Shown here: positions 1-8,882 of the stretch, one piece after another
Layout: each line of letters opens with the position of its first letter
How positions within the stretch are numbered: the first letter of the stretch is position 1
NCBI GenBank assembly: GCA_963811905.1
Contig: CAWETK010000010.1
Location: 107,420 to 171,419 of the forward strand
Length of the DNA stretch: 64,000 nt
Reading direction: 5' to 3'
Source: DATFVA01 sp963811905
GTDB taxonomy: Bacteria; Bacteroidota; Ignavibacteria; Ignavibacteriales; Ignavibacteriaceae
Position numbers and translations under genes: made by a program
The notes under the pieces: model-generated
Databases searched by the model: none
Told to the model about the DNA's origin: nothing
What the model saw: the letters and a program-made list of their open reading frames with translations, nothing else

Positions 1-1017
1 TTCAATTTTTTCCAGAAGCTTAAGATCTTCCATCTTTGCAACAACCTTTTTACGGACTTCATATCTATCGAGCTGACTTAAATCATCAGGCACATTATTA
101 TTTGTTGAACCATCCTCATTAAATATATTTATTGAATCAAGGTGGTGTCTCTTACCCATTTCATAATCATTTATATCATGGGCAGGGGTTACCTTTACAG
201 CACCGGTCCCAAAATCCATATCTACATAATCATCTGCAAAAACAGGGATTTCCCGGTCCGCTATCGGAAGCAAAACTGTCTTACCTATTAAATCTCTGTA
301 TCTTTTATCATCAGGATTGACTGCAATACCTGTATCACCAAGCATCGTTTCAGGGCGGGTCGTTGCAACGGTAATAAATCTATCACTGCCGGTTACAGGA
401 TACTTAAAATACCAGAGCTTACCGCTGACGTTTCTATAAATGACTTCTTCATCTGAAATAGCCGAACGTGATGCGGGATCCCAGTTTACCATTCTGTAGC
501 CGCGGTATATTTTGCCTTCATTATAAAGCTGAACAAAGGCTTTAATTACTTCTTTATAATAGTCATCATCCATCGTAAAGCGTTCACGATCCCAGTCACA
601 GCTCACCCCGAGTTTTTTTAACTGCTGTATAATAATGCCGCCGTATTTTTCTGTCCATTCCCAGCAATATTTTATAAACTCATCCCTGCCGATTTCCTTT
701 TTCCCGATATTCTGTTCTTTAAGATAGTTTGTCACTTTTGTTTCTGTTGCAATAGAAGCATGGTCGGTACCGGGAACCCAGCAGGCATTGTAACCCTGCA
801 TTCTTCTGGTACGGATAAAAACATCCTGCAGGGTATTATTAAGAATATGTCCCATGGTGAGCATACCGGTAACATTGGGAGGAGGAATTACAATCGTGTA
901 TGGTTCTTTTGTGCTATCGGGTTCCGAGTGAAAAAACTTCTTCTCAAGCCAGAACTTATACCATTTATCTTCTACCGAAGCGGGATCGTAAGCCTTTGGG
1001 ATTTCGGTCTGCGACAT
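1..1017 (-). CDS. valS: Valyl-tRNA synthetase, N-terminal part (runs off window)
   Basis: Charges tRNA-Val with valine in the cytoplasm. The frame is open from the ATG at 1017 to the window edge, about 339 codons, so the C-terminal anticodon-binding and coiled-coil parts are missing. The start reads MSQTEIPKAYDP; about 45 residues in comes the class I signature PPPNVTGMLTMGH (the HIGH-type ATP site, HMGH form), followed by NACWVPGTDHASIATE, typical of ValRS, and the editing-domain motifs TTRPETMLGDT and DFGTGAVKVTPAHD. These identify ValRS rather than IleRS or LeuRS. No frame break is seen within the visible part. It is transcribed divergently from the small gene at 1186. Confidence 0.96.
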   Translation of the reverse strand, partial: MSQTEIPKAYDPASVEDKWYKFWLEKKFFHSEPDSTKEPYTIVIPPPNVTGMLTMGHILNNTLQDVFIRTRRMQGYNACWVPGTDHASIATETKVTNYLKEQNIGKKEIGRDEFIKYCWEWTEKYGGIIIQQLKKLGVSCDWDRERFTMDDDYYKEVIKAFVQLYNEGKIYRGYRMVNWDPASRSAISDEEVIYRNVSGKLWYFKYPVTGSDRFITVATTRPETMLGDTGIAVNPDDKRYRDLIGKTVLLPIADREIPVFADDYVDMDFGTGAVKVTPAHDINDYEMGKRHHLDSINIFNEDGSTNNNVPDDLSQLDRYEVRKKVVAKMEDLKLLEKIE

Positions 1018-1185
1018 CAAATTCCTTTGTTTTAAGTGAAATTAAGTTACAAATATAAGGAAATTTTGAGTATGGGAGAGAGAAGAAATTATGGGTGACT
1101 TATTGGTTTATCTCTTTAAAATATTTTTCACTCCTGTTCGTCTATATAAATGATATCTCTTTTTTACCGGAAAGGATTATAAAAT

Positions 1186-1401
1186 ATGGAAATGCTGATC
1201 CTCAAAACCAATATTAACTTAAAGGACGATTTTATTTCAATGAAGAATAATTTGAGACGTTCTTTTGAAATCAATGAATGTACTATAGACCTTGACGATA
1301 CAGATAAAGTTGTAAGAGTTATCGGAAGAAGACTTAATAAAAATGAAGTTTTAGACAGGATCAATAGTCTGGGCTACGTCTGCGAAGAATTGCCTGACTG
1401 A
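1186..1401 (+). CDS. Small HMA-like (ferredoxin-fold) protein lacking the CxxC metal site
   Basis: 71 residues. The pattern of a hydrophobic first strand ending in TNIN, an alpha helix, a strand ending in IDLDDTDKVVRVIG and a last helix-strand NKNEVLDRINSLGYVCEEL follows the heavy-metal-associated domain fold seen in small copper chaperones. In those proteins the loop after TNIN carries C-x-x-C; here it reads LKDD, so the usual metal ligands are absent. Metal transport is therefore unlikely; a binding or degenerate paralogue is possible. It stands alone between valS (divergent) and an oppositely oriented phosphatase gene. The fold call is from pattern recognition only. Confidence 0.6.
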   Translation: MEMLILKTNINLKDDFISMKNNLRRSFEINECTIDLDDTDKVVRVIGRRLNKNEVLDRINSLGYVCEELPD

Positions 1402-1482
1402 GAATGGAAAGACTGTGTGACACAGAGATTGAGTGACGGAGAGAAGGGAACGGAGCGACTGAGAGACATAGTGAAGACCCTA
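1402..1482. repeat. Low-complexity degenerate GAGTGAC/GGAGAGA tract
   Basis: Between the two flanking genes the plus strand is a purine-rich run of loosely repeated units such as GAGTGACGGAGAGAAG and GACTGAGAGACATAG. It resembles the degenerate simple-sequence tracts near 53.4 and 53.7 kb. No gene is supported in it. Confidence 0.4.
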
Positions 1483-2136
1483 TTATCTGATAAAGTATTG
1501 ATAATCGGGTATCTTAACCTGGATACCGTGGTAAGCGCCGTTAAGGTCACTCCATTGGTCACCTACGGTACCTTCAATTATGTATCCCTTTTCCTTAAGC
1601 TGTATTCTTTTATCGGTTTTAAATATTTCAGAACTAAGGCCTGAATATTTTTTATCCTTAACTATTAGCGTATCGAATTTTGTGAATCCGGCACTAACCA
1701 GATTTCTGTAAGTAGCATCAAACTGATTTTCTTTTCTTGCTGTAAGGAAGACTATCCTGAAATTTTTGTCCACAAGGTAGTTATACAAATTTAAGACTTC
1801 TGCAACCGGGGGTGCCTTTGCACTATCAATCCACATATCGAAATATTTTGCCACATAACCAAAGTCCCAATCCTTATTATATTCATAATTGGAAAGAGCA
1901 GTTTCATCCACATCAAAAACAACGACGGACATTTCAGATGGGGTGATTTTATCAAATTGAGCAATAGCTTCATTTACAGACTGTTCAGCATCCCGATTGA
2001 AATTCCCGCTTTCGTGGTAACTGATTACCGCATCTTTAACAAAGCTTAAGTTTACAAGATAGGCCGGCTGTGAGGCACATCCGTAAAAAACAGATACCAG
2101 GAATACAACAGATAGAAACAGAAACCTTGAGCCCAT
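1483..2136 (-). CDS. HAD-superfamily acid phosphatase lipoprotein (class B / e(P4)-like)
   Basis: 217 residues from the ATG at 2136, preceded by AGGGA about eight bases upstream; two TTG codons just before it are less likely starts. A signal sequence ends in a lipobox (VFYGCAS, Cys near 20), so an anchored lipoprotein is expected. HAD motif I is clear in VVFDVDETALSNYEYN (D-x-D), motif II in IVFLTARKENQ, and motif IV in EGTVGDQWSDL. This arrangement fits the HAD subfamily IIIB acid phosphatases, which dephosphorylate nucleotides and other organic phosphates outside the cytoplasm. Substrate is not predictable. It is followed on the same strand side by the esterase gene but the 75-base gap shows no operon signal. 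Confidence 0.88.
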   Translation of the reverse strand: MGSRFLFLSVVFLVSVFYGCASQPAYLVNLSFVKDAVISYHESGNFNRDAEQSVNEAIAQFDKITPSEMSVVVFDVDETALSNYEYNKDWDFGYVAKYFDMWIDSAKAPPVAEVLNLYNYLVDKNFRIVFLTARKENQFDATYRNLVSAGFTKFDTLIVKDKKYSGLSSEIFKTDKRIQLKEKGYIIEGTVGDQWSDLNGAYHGIQVKIPDYQYFIR

Positions 2137-2211
2137 CAACAATTCCCTGATTGTTTGTAAAAGGGATTAAAATAAACACAAAATTCTGACAAAACACAAG
2201 TAAATGAGAGA

Positions 2212-3018
2212 CTATTGTTCAATTCCGAAGAAAAACAGCAGGGGTCTTGGCAGTCTGTCAGCCCAGGCAGTTTCATTATGTTCAGCTCCCGGAGCGTAGA
2301 AGTAGTCAATATTTGTCCCGATAACAAATCCCATTTGAGTTAGTAAAGCAAACATTTTCTGTCCCCTGGTTAATCCATCCTCGCCGTGATCTATATAAAC
2401 CTTTAAACCTTTGGGCGGTTTATGATATTCTTTTACTGTCTCAAATATTTTGTCATCATCATAATAGAAGGAACTCGACATACATCCTGCCATTGAAAAA
2501 ACATCGGGATGTTTCCAGGCAGTCAGAAATGAAATCAGGCCTCCCATTGATGAGCCCATAACGGCAGTATTTTTAGGATCTGCAAGAGTTCTGTAATTTG
2601 AATCAATGAAGGTTTTTAGTTCTTCAATCAGAAATCTTATATAATTATTTCCCTTCTTTGAATCACTGTATTCTTCAAGCCTGTCCTTACTATTGTAAAT
2701 TCCTACAATAATCAATTCCTTCAGTCTTCCGGCTTTAATCAGTTTTGTTACAGTTTCATCGACCTGCCAGTCAGCTCCGATATATGAAGTTAAAGGATCA
2801 ATTAGATTCTGGCCGTCGTGCATATACAGTACAGGATATTTTTTCGAGGGGTGCAGAGAATAGGACGGCGGGAGCCACACGAAAACATCTCTTTCAATAG
2901 GGAGATATTCTGAGGGGAAATTTCGGTGAAAAATAACCTCACCTACAACTTTCTTTCTCCCCCTGTAGGATTTCATGGAACTTTTTTCGGGTTTTATTTT
3001 AGAATGCTGTTTTTTCAT
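2212..3018 (-). CDS. Alpha/beta-hydrolase, esterase D (PF00756) family
   Basis: 268 residues, no signal peptide, so probably cytoplasmic. The nucleophile elbow GSSMGGL (G-x-S-x-G) lies near residue 155, after the YMHDGQNLID stretch typical of putative esterases of the Fes/esterase D group. The C-terminal GAEHNETAWADRLPRPLLFFFG supplies the catalytic His (AEHNE), and DHGED is a candidate acid. Members of this family hydrolyse carboxyl esters, including siderophore and acyl esters; the substrate here is unknown. The gene is divergent from the DUF1015-serC pair, sharing a 175-base upstream region. Confidence 0.85.
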   Translation of the reverse strand: MKKQHSKIKPEKSSMKSYRGRKKVVGEVIFHRNFPSEYLPIERDVFVWLPPSYSLHPSKKYPVLYMHDGQNLIDPLTSYIGADWQVDETVTKLIKAGRLKELIIVGIYNSKDRLEEYSDSKKGNNYIRFLIEELKTFIDSNYRTLADPKNTAVMGSSMGGLISFLTAWKHPDVFSMAGCMSSSFYYDDDKIFETVKEYHKPPKGLKVYIDHGEDGLTRGQKMFALLTQMGFVIGTNIDYFYAPGAEHNETAWADRLPRPLLFFFGIEQ

Positions 3019-3193
3019 TTATAAACATAATTAACGGCTGAAGTTTCCAAAGATAGAAATACTTTATGAATCAGCAAAAATGATTTTGGTCAATTTAATT
3101 TTAGATTTCCGGGAGGATAAATAGCATATTTATAATATTTTATGGATTTTAAATGACATACTTTTACAGTTTTTTAAGGAGATATGGATATAT

Positions 3194-4441
3194 ATGGCAG
3201 TTATAAGACCTTTCAAAGCATTAAGACCCTCAAAAGATAAAGCCAAAACAGTTGCAAGCGTACCGTACGATGTAGTTAACAGGAAAGAAGCAAAAGAGCA
3301 GGCCGGGGGAAATTCTCTTAATTTCCTGAGAGTAACCCGTTCGGAAATCGAATTGGATGACAATGTGAGTCCCTACTCGGATGAAGTATATAAAAAGGCA
3401 AAAGAGAACCTGGAACGTCTCAAAAAAGAGGCACCTTTGGTTATAGAAGACAAACCTCATTTTTACTTATACAGACTTGAAATGAATGGCAGGCCGCAGG
3501 TAGGTATAGCAGCTACTTTTTCAGTTGATGATTATGAAAAAGACATAATACTCAAGCATGAAAAGACACGGCGTGAGAAAGAGGATGACCGCACAAATCA
3601 TATAATAACAACTGAAGCCCAGACAGGAATTGTTTTTTTAACCTACCGTGGTGTAGATGCGGTCAACAGGATCGTGAACGATACTATGCAAGAAAATAAA
3701 CCCGAGTACGATTTCGTTTCTGAGGACGGAATTAAACATACTGTATGGGTTGTTCCTGAGAAATACAACGACCAGATAATTAATGAATTCAGTAAAATAA
3801 AACATTTATACATTGCAGACGGCCATCATCGTGCAGCGAGCGCAGCAAGAGCACGAAACGTAAAAAAAGAAAAAAATAAAAAACATACTGGCGAGGAAGA
3901 ATACAATTATTTTATCTCGGTCATCTTCCCTGCCGAGCAGTTAAATATTTTACCTTACAACCGCGTTGTCTCTGATCTGAATAATCTTTCCAAAGAAGAA
4001 TTTCTCGACAAGATTAGCGGGAAGTTCAGTATAGAAAAATCCGGAAAGAAAGAACCTGATTCAGGAAAAAAATACGGAATGTACCTGGATGGAGAATGGT
4101 ATATGCTGAAGGCAAGAGATTCAATCCTTGCAAGTAATTCTCTTTCAAATTCAGTTGCCGAAACCCTGGATGCCAGCATCCTTCAGGATTTTCTTCTCAA
4201 CCCGATTCTGGGTATCGATGATCCGCGTACCAATAAAAGAATTGATTTCATCGGGGGTATCCGGGGAACAAAAGAGCTCGAAAAGCTGGTGAATTCCGGC
4301 GAGGCTGCAGTCGCATTCTGCCTGTTCCCTGTTTCCCTTAATGATCTTATGGGTATTTCGGATGCAGGTGAAATAATGCCGCCCAAATCAACATGGTTTG
4401 AGCCCAAATTAAGAGACGGGCTCCTGGTTCATACTATTTAA
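3194..4441 (+). CDS. DUF1015 family protein
   Basis: 415 residues. The opening MAVIRPFKALRPS and the following VASVPYDVVNRKEA are hallmarks of DUF1015, as are FLRVTRSEIEL, LKHEKTRREKEDDR and the IADGHHRAASAAR motif in the centre. The family has no firmly known reaction. A GGAG Shine-Dalgarno lies about 12 bases before the ATG, a little far, but the N-terminal sequence fixes the start. It is 45 bases upstream of serC on the same strand; this adjacency recurs in many genomes and suggests a link to serine or pyridoxal phosphate metabolism, which is inference. Confidence 0.9.
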   Translation: MAVIRPFKALRPSKDKAKTVASVPYDVVNRKEAKEQAGGNSLNFLRVTRSEIELDDNVSPYSDEVYKKAKENLERLKKEAPLVIEDKPHFYLYRLEMNGRPQVGIAATFSVDDYEKDIILKHEKTRREKEDDRTNHIITTEAQTGIVFLTYRGVDAVNRIVNDTMQENKPEYDFVSEDGIKHTVWVVPEKYNDQIINEFSKIKHLYIADGHHRAASAARARNVKKEKNKKHTGEEEYNYFISVIFPAEQLNILPYNRVVSDLNNLSKEEFLDKISGKFSIEKSGKKEPDSGKKYGMYLDGEWYMLKARDSILASNSLSNSVAETLDASILQDFLLNPILGIDDPRTNKRIDFIGGIRGTKELEKLVNSGEAAVAFCLFPVSLNDLMGISDAGEIMPPKSTWFEPKLRDGLLVHTI

Positions 4442-4486
4442 AATAAAACATACACAAAACTGAAAATCAGAAGGGAAGATCAGAAA

Positions 4487-5575
4487 ATGGAAAAAAGAAT
4501 AAATAACTTCAGTGCAGGTCCTGCAATTCTGCCTGAGGATGTACTTAAAGAAGCACAGGAGAACCTGATGTCGCTTCCCGGTGTGGGAATGTCGATACTG
4601 GAAATAAGTCACCGTTCCAAAACATTTGACAAAATCATTGCCGATGCGAAAACCGATCTTAAAGAACTTATGGGAATAAGTGATGATTATTCCCTGCTTT
4701 TCCTGCAGGGCGGAGCGAGCCTTCAATTCTCAATGGTACCTTTGAATCTGATGCCCCCTGTCAATAAAGCAGATTATATAGTCACCGGGAGCTGGTCAAA
4801 GAAAGCAATTAAAGAAGCTAAACGGGTAGGCACAGTAAATATTGCAGCCACAACTGAAGAAGGAAAGTTCAAGAGAATACCAAAGCAGGAAGAACTCAAA
4901 CTCGATCCGGGAGCTTCCTATGTTCATTTTACTTCAAATAATACCATTTACGGAACTGAATTTCATTATGAACCTGAAACAGGGAACGTTCCGCTTGTCT
5001 GTGATGCATCATCAGATATACTTTCAAGGAAGATTAATGTAGATAAGTATGCTCTGATATATGCAGGTGCACAGAAAAATATGGGACCATCTGGAGTAAC
5101 TTTCGTAATTATAAGAAAAGATATGGTAGAAAGGAGCAGCGATAGCCTTCATACAATGCTTAATTATAAAACACACGTTGATGCCGATTCGCTTTACAAT
5201 ACTCCTACAGTGTTCGGTGTTTATATTATAGGGCTCGTAACGAAATGGCTGAAGAAAAACGGCGGACTTGATGCAATGTATAAAACCAATAAAGAAAAAG
5301 CCGATCTGCTTTATAAATGTATAGATGAAAGCGGCGGATATTATAAAGGCCATGCAGACAAAGACAGCCGCTCTTTAATGAATATAACTTTCAATCTTAA
5401 CTCCGAAGAACTTGAAAAGAAACTTGTTGATGAAGCTTCTAAAAATGGTTTCAGCGGGTTAAAAGGTCACCGTTCTGTCGGCGGATTAAGGGCCTCAATA
5501 TACAATGCGTTCCCGAAAAAGGGAGTAGAAGAGCTTGTAAGTTTTATGAAAGACTTCCAGAAAAATAATGGCTGA
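4487..5575 (+). CDS. serC: Phosphoserine aminotransferase
   Basis: PLP enzyme converting 3-phosphohydroxypyruvate and glutamate to O-phosphoserine in serine synthesis (and a step of one PLP route). 362 residues, the usual length. Family markers: NNFSAGPAILPEDVL at the start, MSILEISHRS, FLQGGASLQFSMVP (phosphate/PLP loop), VCDASSDILSR before the Schiff-base lysine in YAGAQKNMGPSGV, and GHRSVGGLRASIYNA at the C-terminus. Cytoplasmic dimer by family knowledge. It follows the DUF1015 gene closely and precedes a small lipoprotein gene by 31 bases, so the three may be cotranscribed. No serA or serB lies in the window. Confidence 0.97.
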   Translation: MEKRINNFSAGPAILPEDVLKEAQENLMSLPGVGMSILEISHRSKTFDKIIADAKTDLKELMGISDDYSLLFLQGGASLQFSMVPLNLMPPVNKADYIVTGSWSKKAIKEAKRVGTVNIAATTEEGKFKRIPKQEELKLDPGASYVHFTSNNTIYGTEFHYEPETGNVPLVCDASSDILSRKINVDKYALIYAGAQKNMGPSGVTFVIIRKDMVERSSDSLHTMLNYKTHVDADSLYNTPTVFGVYIIGLVTKWLKKNGGLDAMYKTNKEKADLLYKCIDESGGYYKGHADKDSRSLMNITFNLNSEELEKKLVDEASKNGFSGLKGHRSVGGLRASIYNAFPKKGVEELVSFMKDFQKNNG

Positions 5576-5606
5576 TCTTTAAAAAGTTAAACGCGGGAGA
5601 TTTATT

Positions 5607-6032
5607 ATGAAGGCAGTACTTGTTTCGTCTTTTTGTTTACTGATACTTTTAAGTTCCTGCTCGAAGGATGAAAAGAAGCTTGAAGCTTTCAATGCCGAAG
5701 CATTTGCTTACGACCTTGGAAACAGCTGGGAAGTAGATGCGTCTGTCCGCGTTAAAGGTTTTAAACAGAATGAAAACAACAATAAGTTCACCACAACATT
5801 GAGCTACAACATTGACCTGGTTAAACCTGCAGGTGATACAGTGAAATCGCTGGTAAGCAAGACGGAGGATAAATCGAATGATGAAGAATTTATGGATGTC
5901 CCTGTTGAGATACAATTTGATCTTGATTCAACATATGCAGATGGTGAATATAAATTAGTCATTAATGTTAAAGATGCTGAATCCGGTAAAACGGCTTCAG
6001 CATCAGCTTCTTTTAGTTTGAAAAAAGACTAA
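5607..6032 (+). CDS. Small lipoprotein of unknown function
   Basis: 141 residues. A short signal sequence ends in LLSSCSKD, a good lipobox with Cys near 19, so the protein should be lipid-anchored. A GGGAG Shine-Dalgarno precedes the ATG. The mature part is mostly beta-strand-like (KFTTTLSYNIDLV, VPVEIQFDLDSTYADGEYKLVINVKD) with alternating polar and hydrophobic residues, suggesting a small immunoglobulin-like sandwich. I do not recognise a family. It sits directly after serC and converges with the DUF6265-like lipoprotein gene, 12 bases apart. Confidence 0.7.
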   Translation: MKAVLVSSFCLLILLSSCSKDEKKLEAFNAEAFAYDLGNSWEVDASVRVKGFKQNENNNKFTTTLSYNIDLVKPAGDTVKSLVSKTEDKSNDEEFMDVPVEIQFDLDSTYADGEYKLVINVKDAESGKTASASASFSLKKD

Positions 6033-6044
6033 ACGGGGAGAAGG

Positions 6045-6536
6045 TTAATCCCTGGTATAGCTTAATTTTGTCGTCATTGAAGTGCCTTCATTTTCTCCCT
6101 CCAGCGATACCGTCATTGAATCATCCGCGGTTTGCCTGTAAGTAATTTTCTGCGGATATCCATCACCCTCATTTTCAAAGACAGCTAACGAATCACTCAC
6201 AGAAGTTAACTTCAGAGTCTGCTGCTGATCACCAGCAAGCTTTATTATATAGTATACCTGGTTATTATTTTGTTCAATACGCATATCCTGCGAAAAAACA
6301 CGTTTCCCGTTTGCATCAGTTGTATAACTTATACCTTCAATCAGACGGAAATTCTTTTTATGCCAGCTTTCATAAAGTTTAGCATCTCCCTGTTTGCCTC
6401 GCCATATATTTTCCATCCAGCTTAACTTATTAAACCTTCCGAGATCTTCAGTTTTTTGTTCCTGCGTATCACATCCTATAATAATGGCGCAAAAAATTAG
6501 AATGGCCGCCATTATGTTTATTCTGATAATTTTCAT
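6045..6536 (-). CDS. DUF6265-like lipoprotein
   Basis: 163 residues. The signal sequence ends in AIIIGCDTQ (Cys near 22), a lipobox. The mature region follows the DUF6265 pattern: an opening LSWMENIWRGK, then ESWHKKNFRLIEGISYTTDANGKRVFSQDMRIEQ, LTSVSDSLAVFENEGDGYPQKITYRQ and a C-terminal strand pair. These small proteins have a lipocalin-like look and no assigned activity. The gene is single, convergent with the lipoprotein gene at 5607 and separated by about 110 bases from the DUF2203 gene behind it. Confidence 0.7.
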   Translation of the reverse strand: MKIIRINIMAAILIFCAIIIGCDTQEQKTEDLGRFNKLSWMENIWRGKQGDAKLYESWHKKNFRLIEGISYTTDANGKRVFSQDMRIEQNNNQVYYIIKLAGDQQQTLKLTSVSDSLAVFENEGDGYPQKITYRQTADDSMTVSLEGENEGTSMTTKLSYTRD

Positions 6537-6644
6537 TTTTTAATTCCGTTATTACTATCTAATTAAGGTAAAATATTAAGGTTTCAGCTGGTGTGAATTA
6601 TAAAACAGAAGACCAGAAGTGTGCGGTAATTCGAATAATTTGGA

Positions 6645-7031
6645 TTAATTGTGACTAAAATATTTTTCCGGAATAAGTTTTCGTCCTGCATATCCGGCTT
6701 CGATCTCGTGGTAATAAATGACGTTGTCTTCGTCACTTCTCCAGCACAGAAAAACCTCCTGACCGTCAATTATAGCGGGAAAATCGACCAGACCAATAGA
6801 AAAATTCCAGTCCTTATAATAGCAGCCTATTTCCTCGAGTTCAGCCATAAACCCGTTAAGTTGAGCTGTCATTTTTTTAACCTCGGGATCCGATTCGATC
6901 ATACCATCTTTATCCTCTGTAAGAAGCCTTATTTCGCGTGAAGTAGTCAGAATATCCTCTACAATTTTTCTAACGAGAGGTAAAGTGCTGTGGGCCTCTT
7001 CAGGAGTAAAATATCTGGTAGCAGTAATCAT
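6645..7031 (-). CDS. DUF2203 family protein
   Basis: 128 residues, cytoplasmic. The N-terminus TRYFTPEEAHSTLPLVRKIVEDI and the second half GCYYKDWNFSIGLVDFPAIIDGQEVFLCWRSDED match DUF2203, including the G-L-V-D-F-P and L-C-W-R motifs. A helical middle (about residues 30-75) separates the two. Function is unknown. GGAA precedes the ATG. It is divergent from the metallophosphoesterase gene at 7202. Confidence 0.9.
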   Translation of the reverse strand: MITATRYFTPEEAHSTLPLVRKIVEDILTTSREIRLLTEDKDGMIESDPEVKKMTAQLNGFMAELEEIGCYYKDWNFSIGLVDFPAIIDGQEVFLCWRSDEDNVIYYHEIEAGYAGRKLIPEKYFSHN

Positions 7032-7135
7032 AAGTTCCTTCCTTACTTTAGCTGTCTTAAAATTACAATATTATTTTATCAAAAAAAGTTCAAAATTATC
7101 ATAACTGTGTAAATTTTTTGTGCGGTCACAATATC

Positions 7136-7171
7136 TTGCCTCAAATCAAGAAGTATTATTAAGTAATTTTG
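7136..7171 (+). promoter_or_regulatory. Possible Bacteroidota-type promoter for the phosphoesterase gene
   Basis: TAATTTTG at 7164-7171 matches the TAnnTTTG -7 element used by Bacteroidota-type housekeeping sigma factors; a TTG at 7136-7138 is a candidate -33 element, though its 25-base spacing is longer than usual. It lies 30 bases before the ATG at 7202. Confidence 0.3.
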
Positions 7172-7201
7172 TAATACTAATCATACGATTACAGACAAAC
7201 G

Positions 7202-8188
7202 ATGTATAAAAAATTATTTATGACTGCATTATACCTGCTGGGAGCAGGTATAATATTTCTTAACGGCTTCGCAAACAAAATAGATGCACCCTCCTCTCAG
7301 GCTGGTCAGGTATATTCAGAGAGTAACAAAAAATGTGCATTCCCAATAGCTGCTGTCGGGGACCTCCAGAGAACTTCCGTTTGGGAGTATATGGCAGGGA
7401 GGGAAAGCAATGATGTGGAAAGAAAAGAGATCATTGAAAATATAAGCGAACAGAATCCGGGCTCCGTTATACTCCTGGGCGATATGGTGTTTGCGGGGGA
7501 TAATATCGATCACTGGAGATTTTTCGATGCATTAATGACTCCGATAAAGAAAGAAAATATTCCGATTTTTCCGGTAATTGGTAATCACGAGTATTGGGGA
7601 AATAACCGGATTGCCCTTCAATACCTGACAGAAAGGTTTCCGGTATTAAAGGGAAGTCATTGGTATACGGAAACCTGCGATAGTGTTGGCTTAATTTTCC
7701 TTGATTCGAACGATCCGGAATACTCAAGTGAACAATGGCAGAGCCAGGTTGACTGGTTCAGAAACAAGCTGATATCGTTTGACAATGATACTTCTATCAG
7801 GGGAATTCTTGTTTTCGCACACCATCCGCCATATACCAACAGCTTAATCACAGGAGACGAGATGCAGGTACAGCTCGGCTTCGTTCCGGCATTTGATAAG
7901 TCCAGGAAAACACTTGCATTCATCACCGGGCATGCTCACACATATGAAAGGTTCATTGAAAACGGAAAGACCTTTATTGTTTCAGGAGGAGGGGGCGGGC
8001 CAAGGGTACTGCTAAAAACGGGTTCTGATATACATCACGATTATTATAATGGACCTTCTCCAAGGCCGTTTAATTACCTTATTATCAATAAGTCAGATGG
8101 CGGGATAAACTTCACCGTCAAAGGAGTTGAAAAAGGGAGCAGCAAATTTTTTACGATGGAACAGTTCACCCTCCCCTTCAGTAAATAA
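7202..8188 (+). CDS. Secreted calcineurin-like metallophosphoesterase
   Basis: 328 residues with an N-terminal hydrophobic segment (about 5-24) acting as signal peptide or anchor. The metal-binding blocks appear in order: AAVGDLQ (D-x-x, atypical first motif), LLGDMVFAGD (G-D-x-V), VIGNHEYWG (G-N-H-E), FAHHPPYTN (H) and ITGHAHTYER (G-H-x-H). This is the dimetal phosphoesterase fold, nearest in style to purple-acid-phosphatase-like and Icc-type enzymes. It likely hydrolyses phosphoesters outside the cytoplasm, possibly as part of phosphate scavenging together with the acid phosphatase at 1483. Followed by the thioredoxin-fold gene after about 67 bases. Confidence 0.88.
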   Translation: MYKKLFMTALYLLGAGIIFLNGFANKIDAPSSQAGQVYSESNKKCAFPIAAVGDLQRTSVWEYMAGRESNDVERKEIIENISEQNPGSVILLGDMVFAGDNIDHWRFFDALMTPIKKENIPIFPVIGNHEYWGNNRIALQYLTERFPVLKGSHWYTETCDSVGLIFLDSNDPEYSSEQWQSQVDWFRNKLISFDNDTSIRGILVFAHHPPYTNSLITGDEMQVQLGFVPAFDKSRKTLAFITGHAHTYERFIENGKTFIVSGGGGGPRVLLKTGSDIHHDYYNGPSPRPFNYLIINKSDGGINFTVKGVEKGSSKFFTMEQFTLPFSK

Positions 8189-8255
8189 TAATAAAACAAT
8201 GAAACTAATTGCAGTTTTCTGCTTCTAATGAAGTATGAATAATTACGGAGAAATA

Positions 8256-8870
8256 ATGGATTATAGATTTTTAAAAAAGAGAATAGATGAATCAGGAATT
8301 TCATATTCAGAATATGTTAAAAGAAATGAACTGGAAAATTGCGGAACGAAGAGCGAAAGTCTTACATCACCGGAACTTAAAAGATTAAATATTAAATCTC
8401 TTAACCTGCAGCGGGGAAGCAGAATAAGCAGGACATACACACCGGGAGAAGAACTAAACAGACTGATAAATGATATAACTGAAAAGCAATTATGGATGGT
8501 AATTACCGAAAACTGGTGCGGAGATTCGGGACAAAATCTTCCTTACATAGCTGTTATGGCTTCTCAGAATCCTTTAATTGATCTGAGAATAATTTTAAGA
8601 GATCTAAATCCGGATATAATGGATGAGTTCCTTACCAACGGTACAAGGAGCATTCCTATACTCGCTGCTTTCAGTCAGGATGGAGAAGAGCTTTTCCGAT
8701 GGGGACCGCGTCCTGCTTATGCAGTAAACCTTATTAATAGCTGGAAATCCGAGGGATTAGAAAAACCTGAATGGACAGAAAAACTTCACTCGTGGTATGC
8801 GAAAAATAAAGGGAGTGAACTGGAGAAGGAGTTTATTGATCTGATAAGAAAGGTAGAACTGTCACATTAG
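8256..8870 (+). CDS. Thioredoxin-family protein (C-G-D-S active-site variant)
   Basis: 204 residues from the ATG at 8256, chosen because GGAG lies five bases before it; an in-frame ATG at 8235 has no such site. The region LWMVITENWCGDSGQNLPYIAVMA matches the bacillithiol/thioredoxin-like PF14595-type proteins, where W-C-G-D-S replaces W-C-x-x-C; only the first Cys remains. The cis-proline loop is in TRSIPILAAF. A helical N-terminal part of about 70 residues and the C-terminal SWYAKNKG are family-typical. Probably a cytoplasmic monothiol redox protein; the partner is unknown. Confidence 0.8.
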   Translation: MDYRFLKKRIDESGISYSEYVKRNELENCGTKSESLTSPELKRLNIKSLNLQRGSRISRTYTPGEELNRLINDITEKQLWMVITENWCGDSGQNLPYIAVMASQNPLIDLRIILRDLNPDIMDEFLTNGTRSIPILAAFSQDGEELFRWGPRPAYAVNLINSWKSEGLEKPEWTEKLHSWYAKNKGSELEKEFIDLIRKVELSH

Positions 8871-8882
8871 GATGAAAAAATA

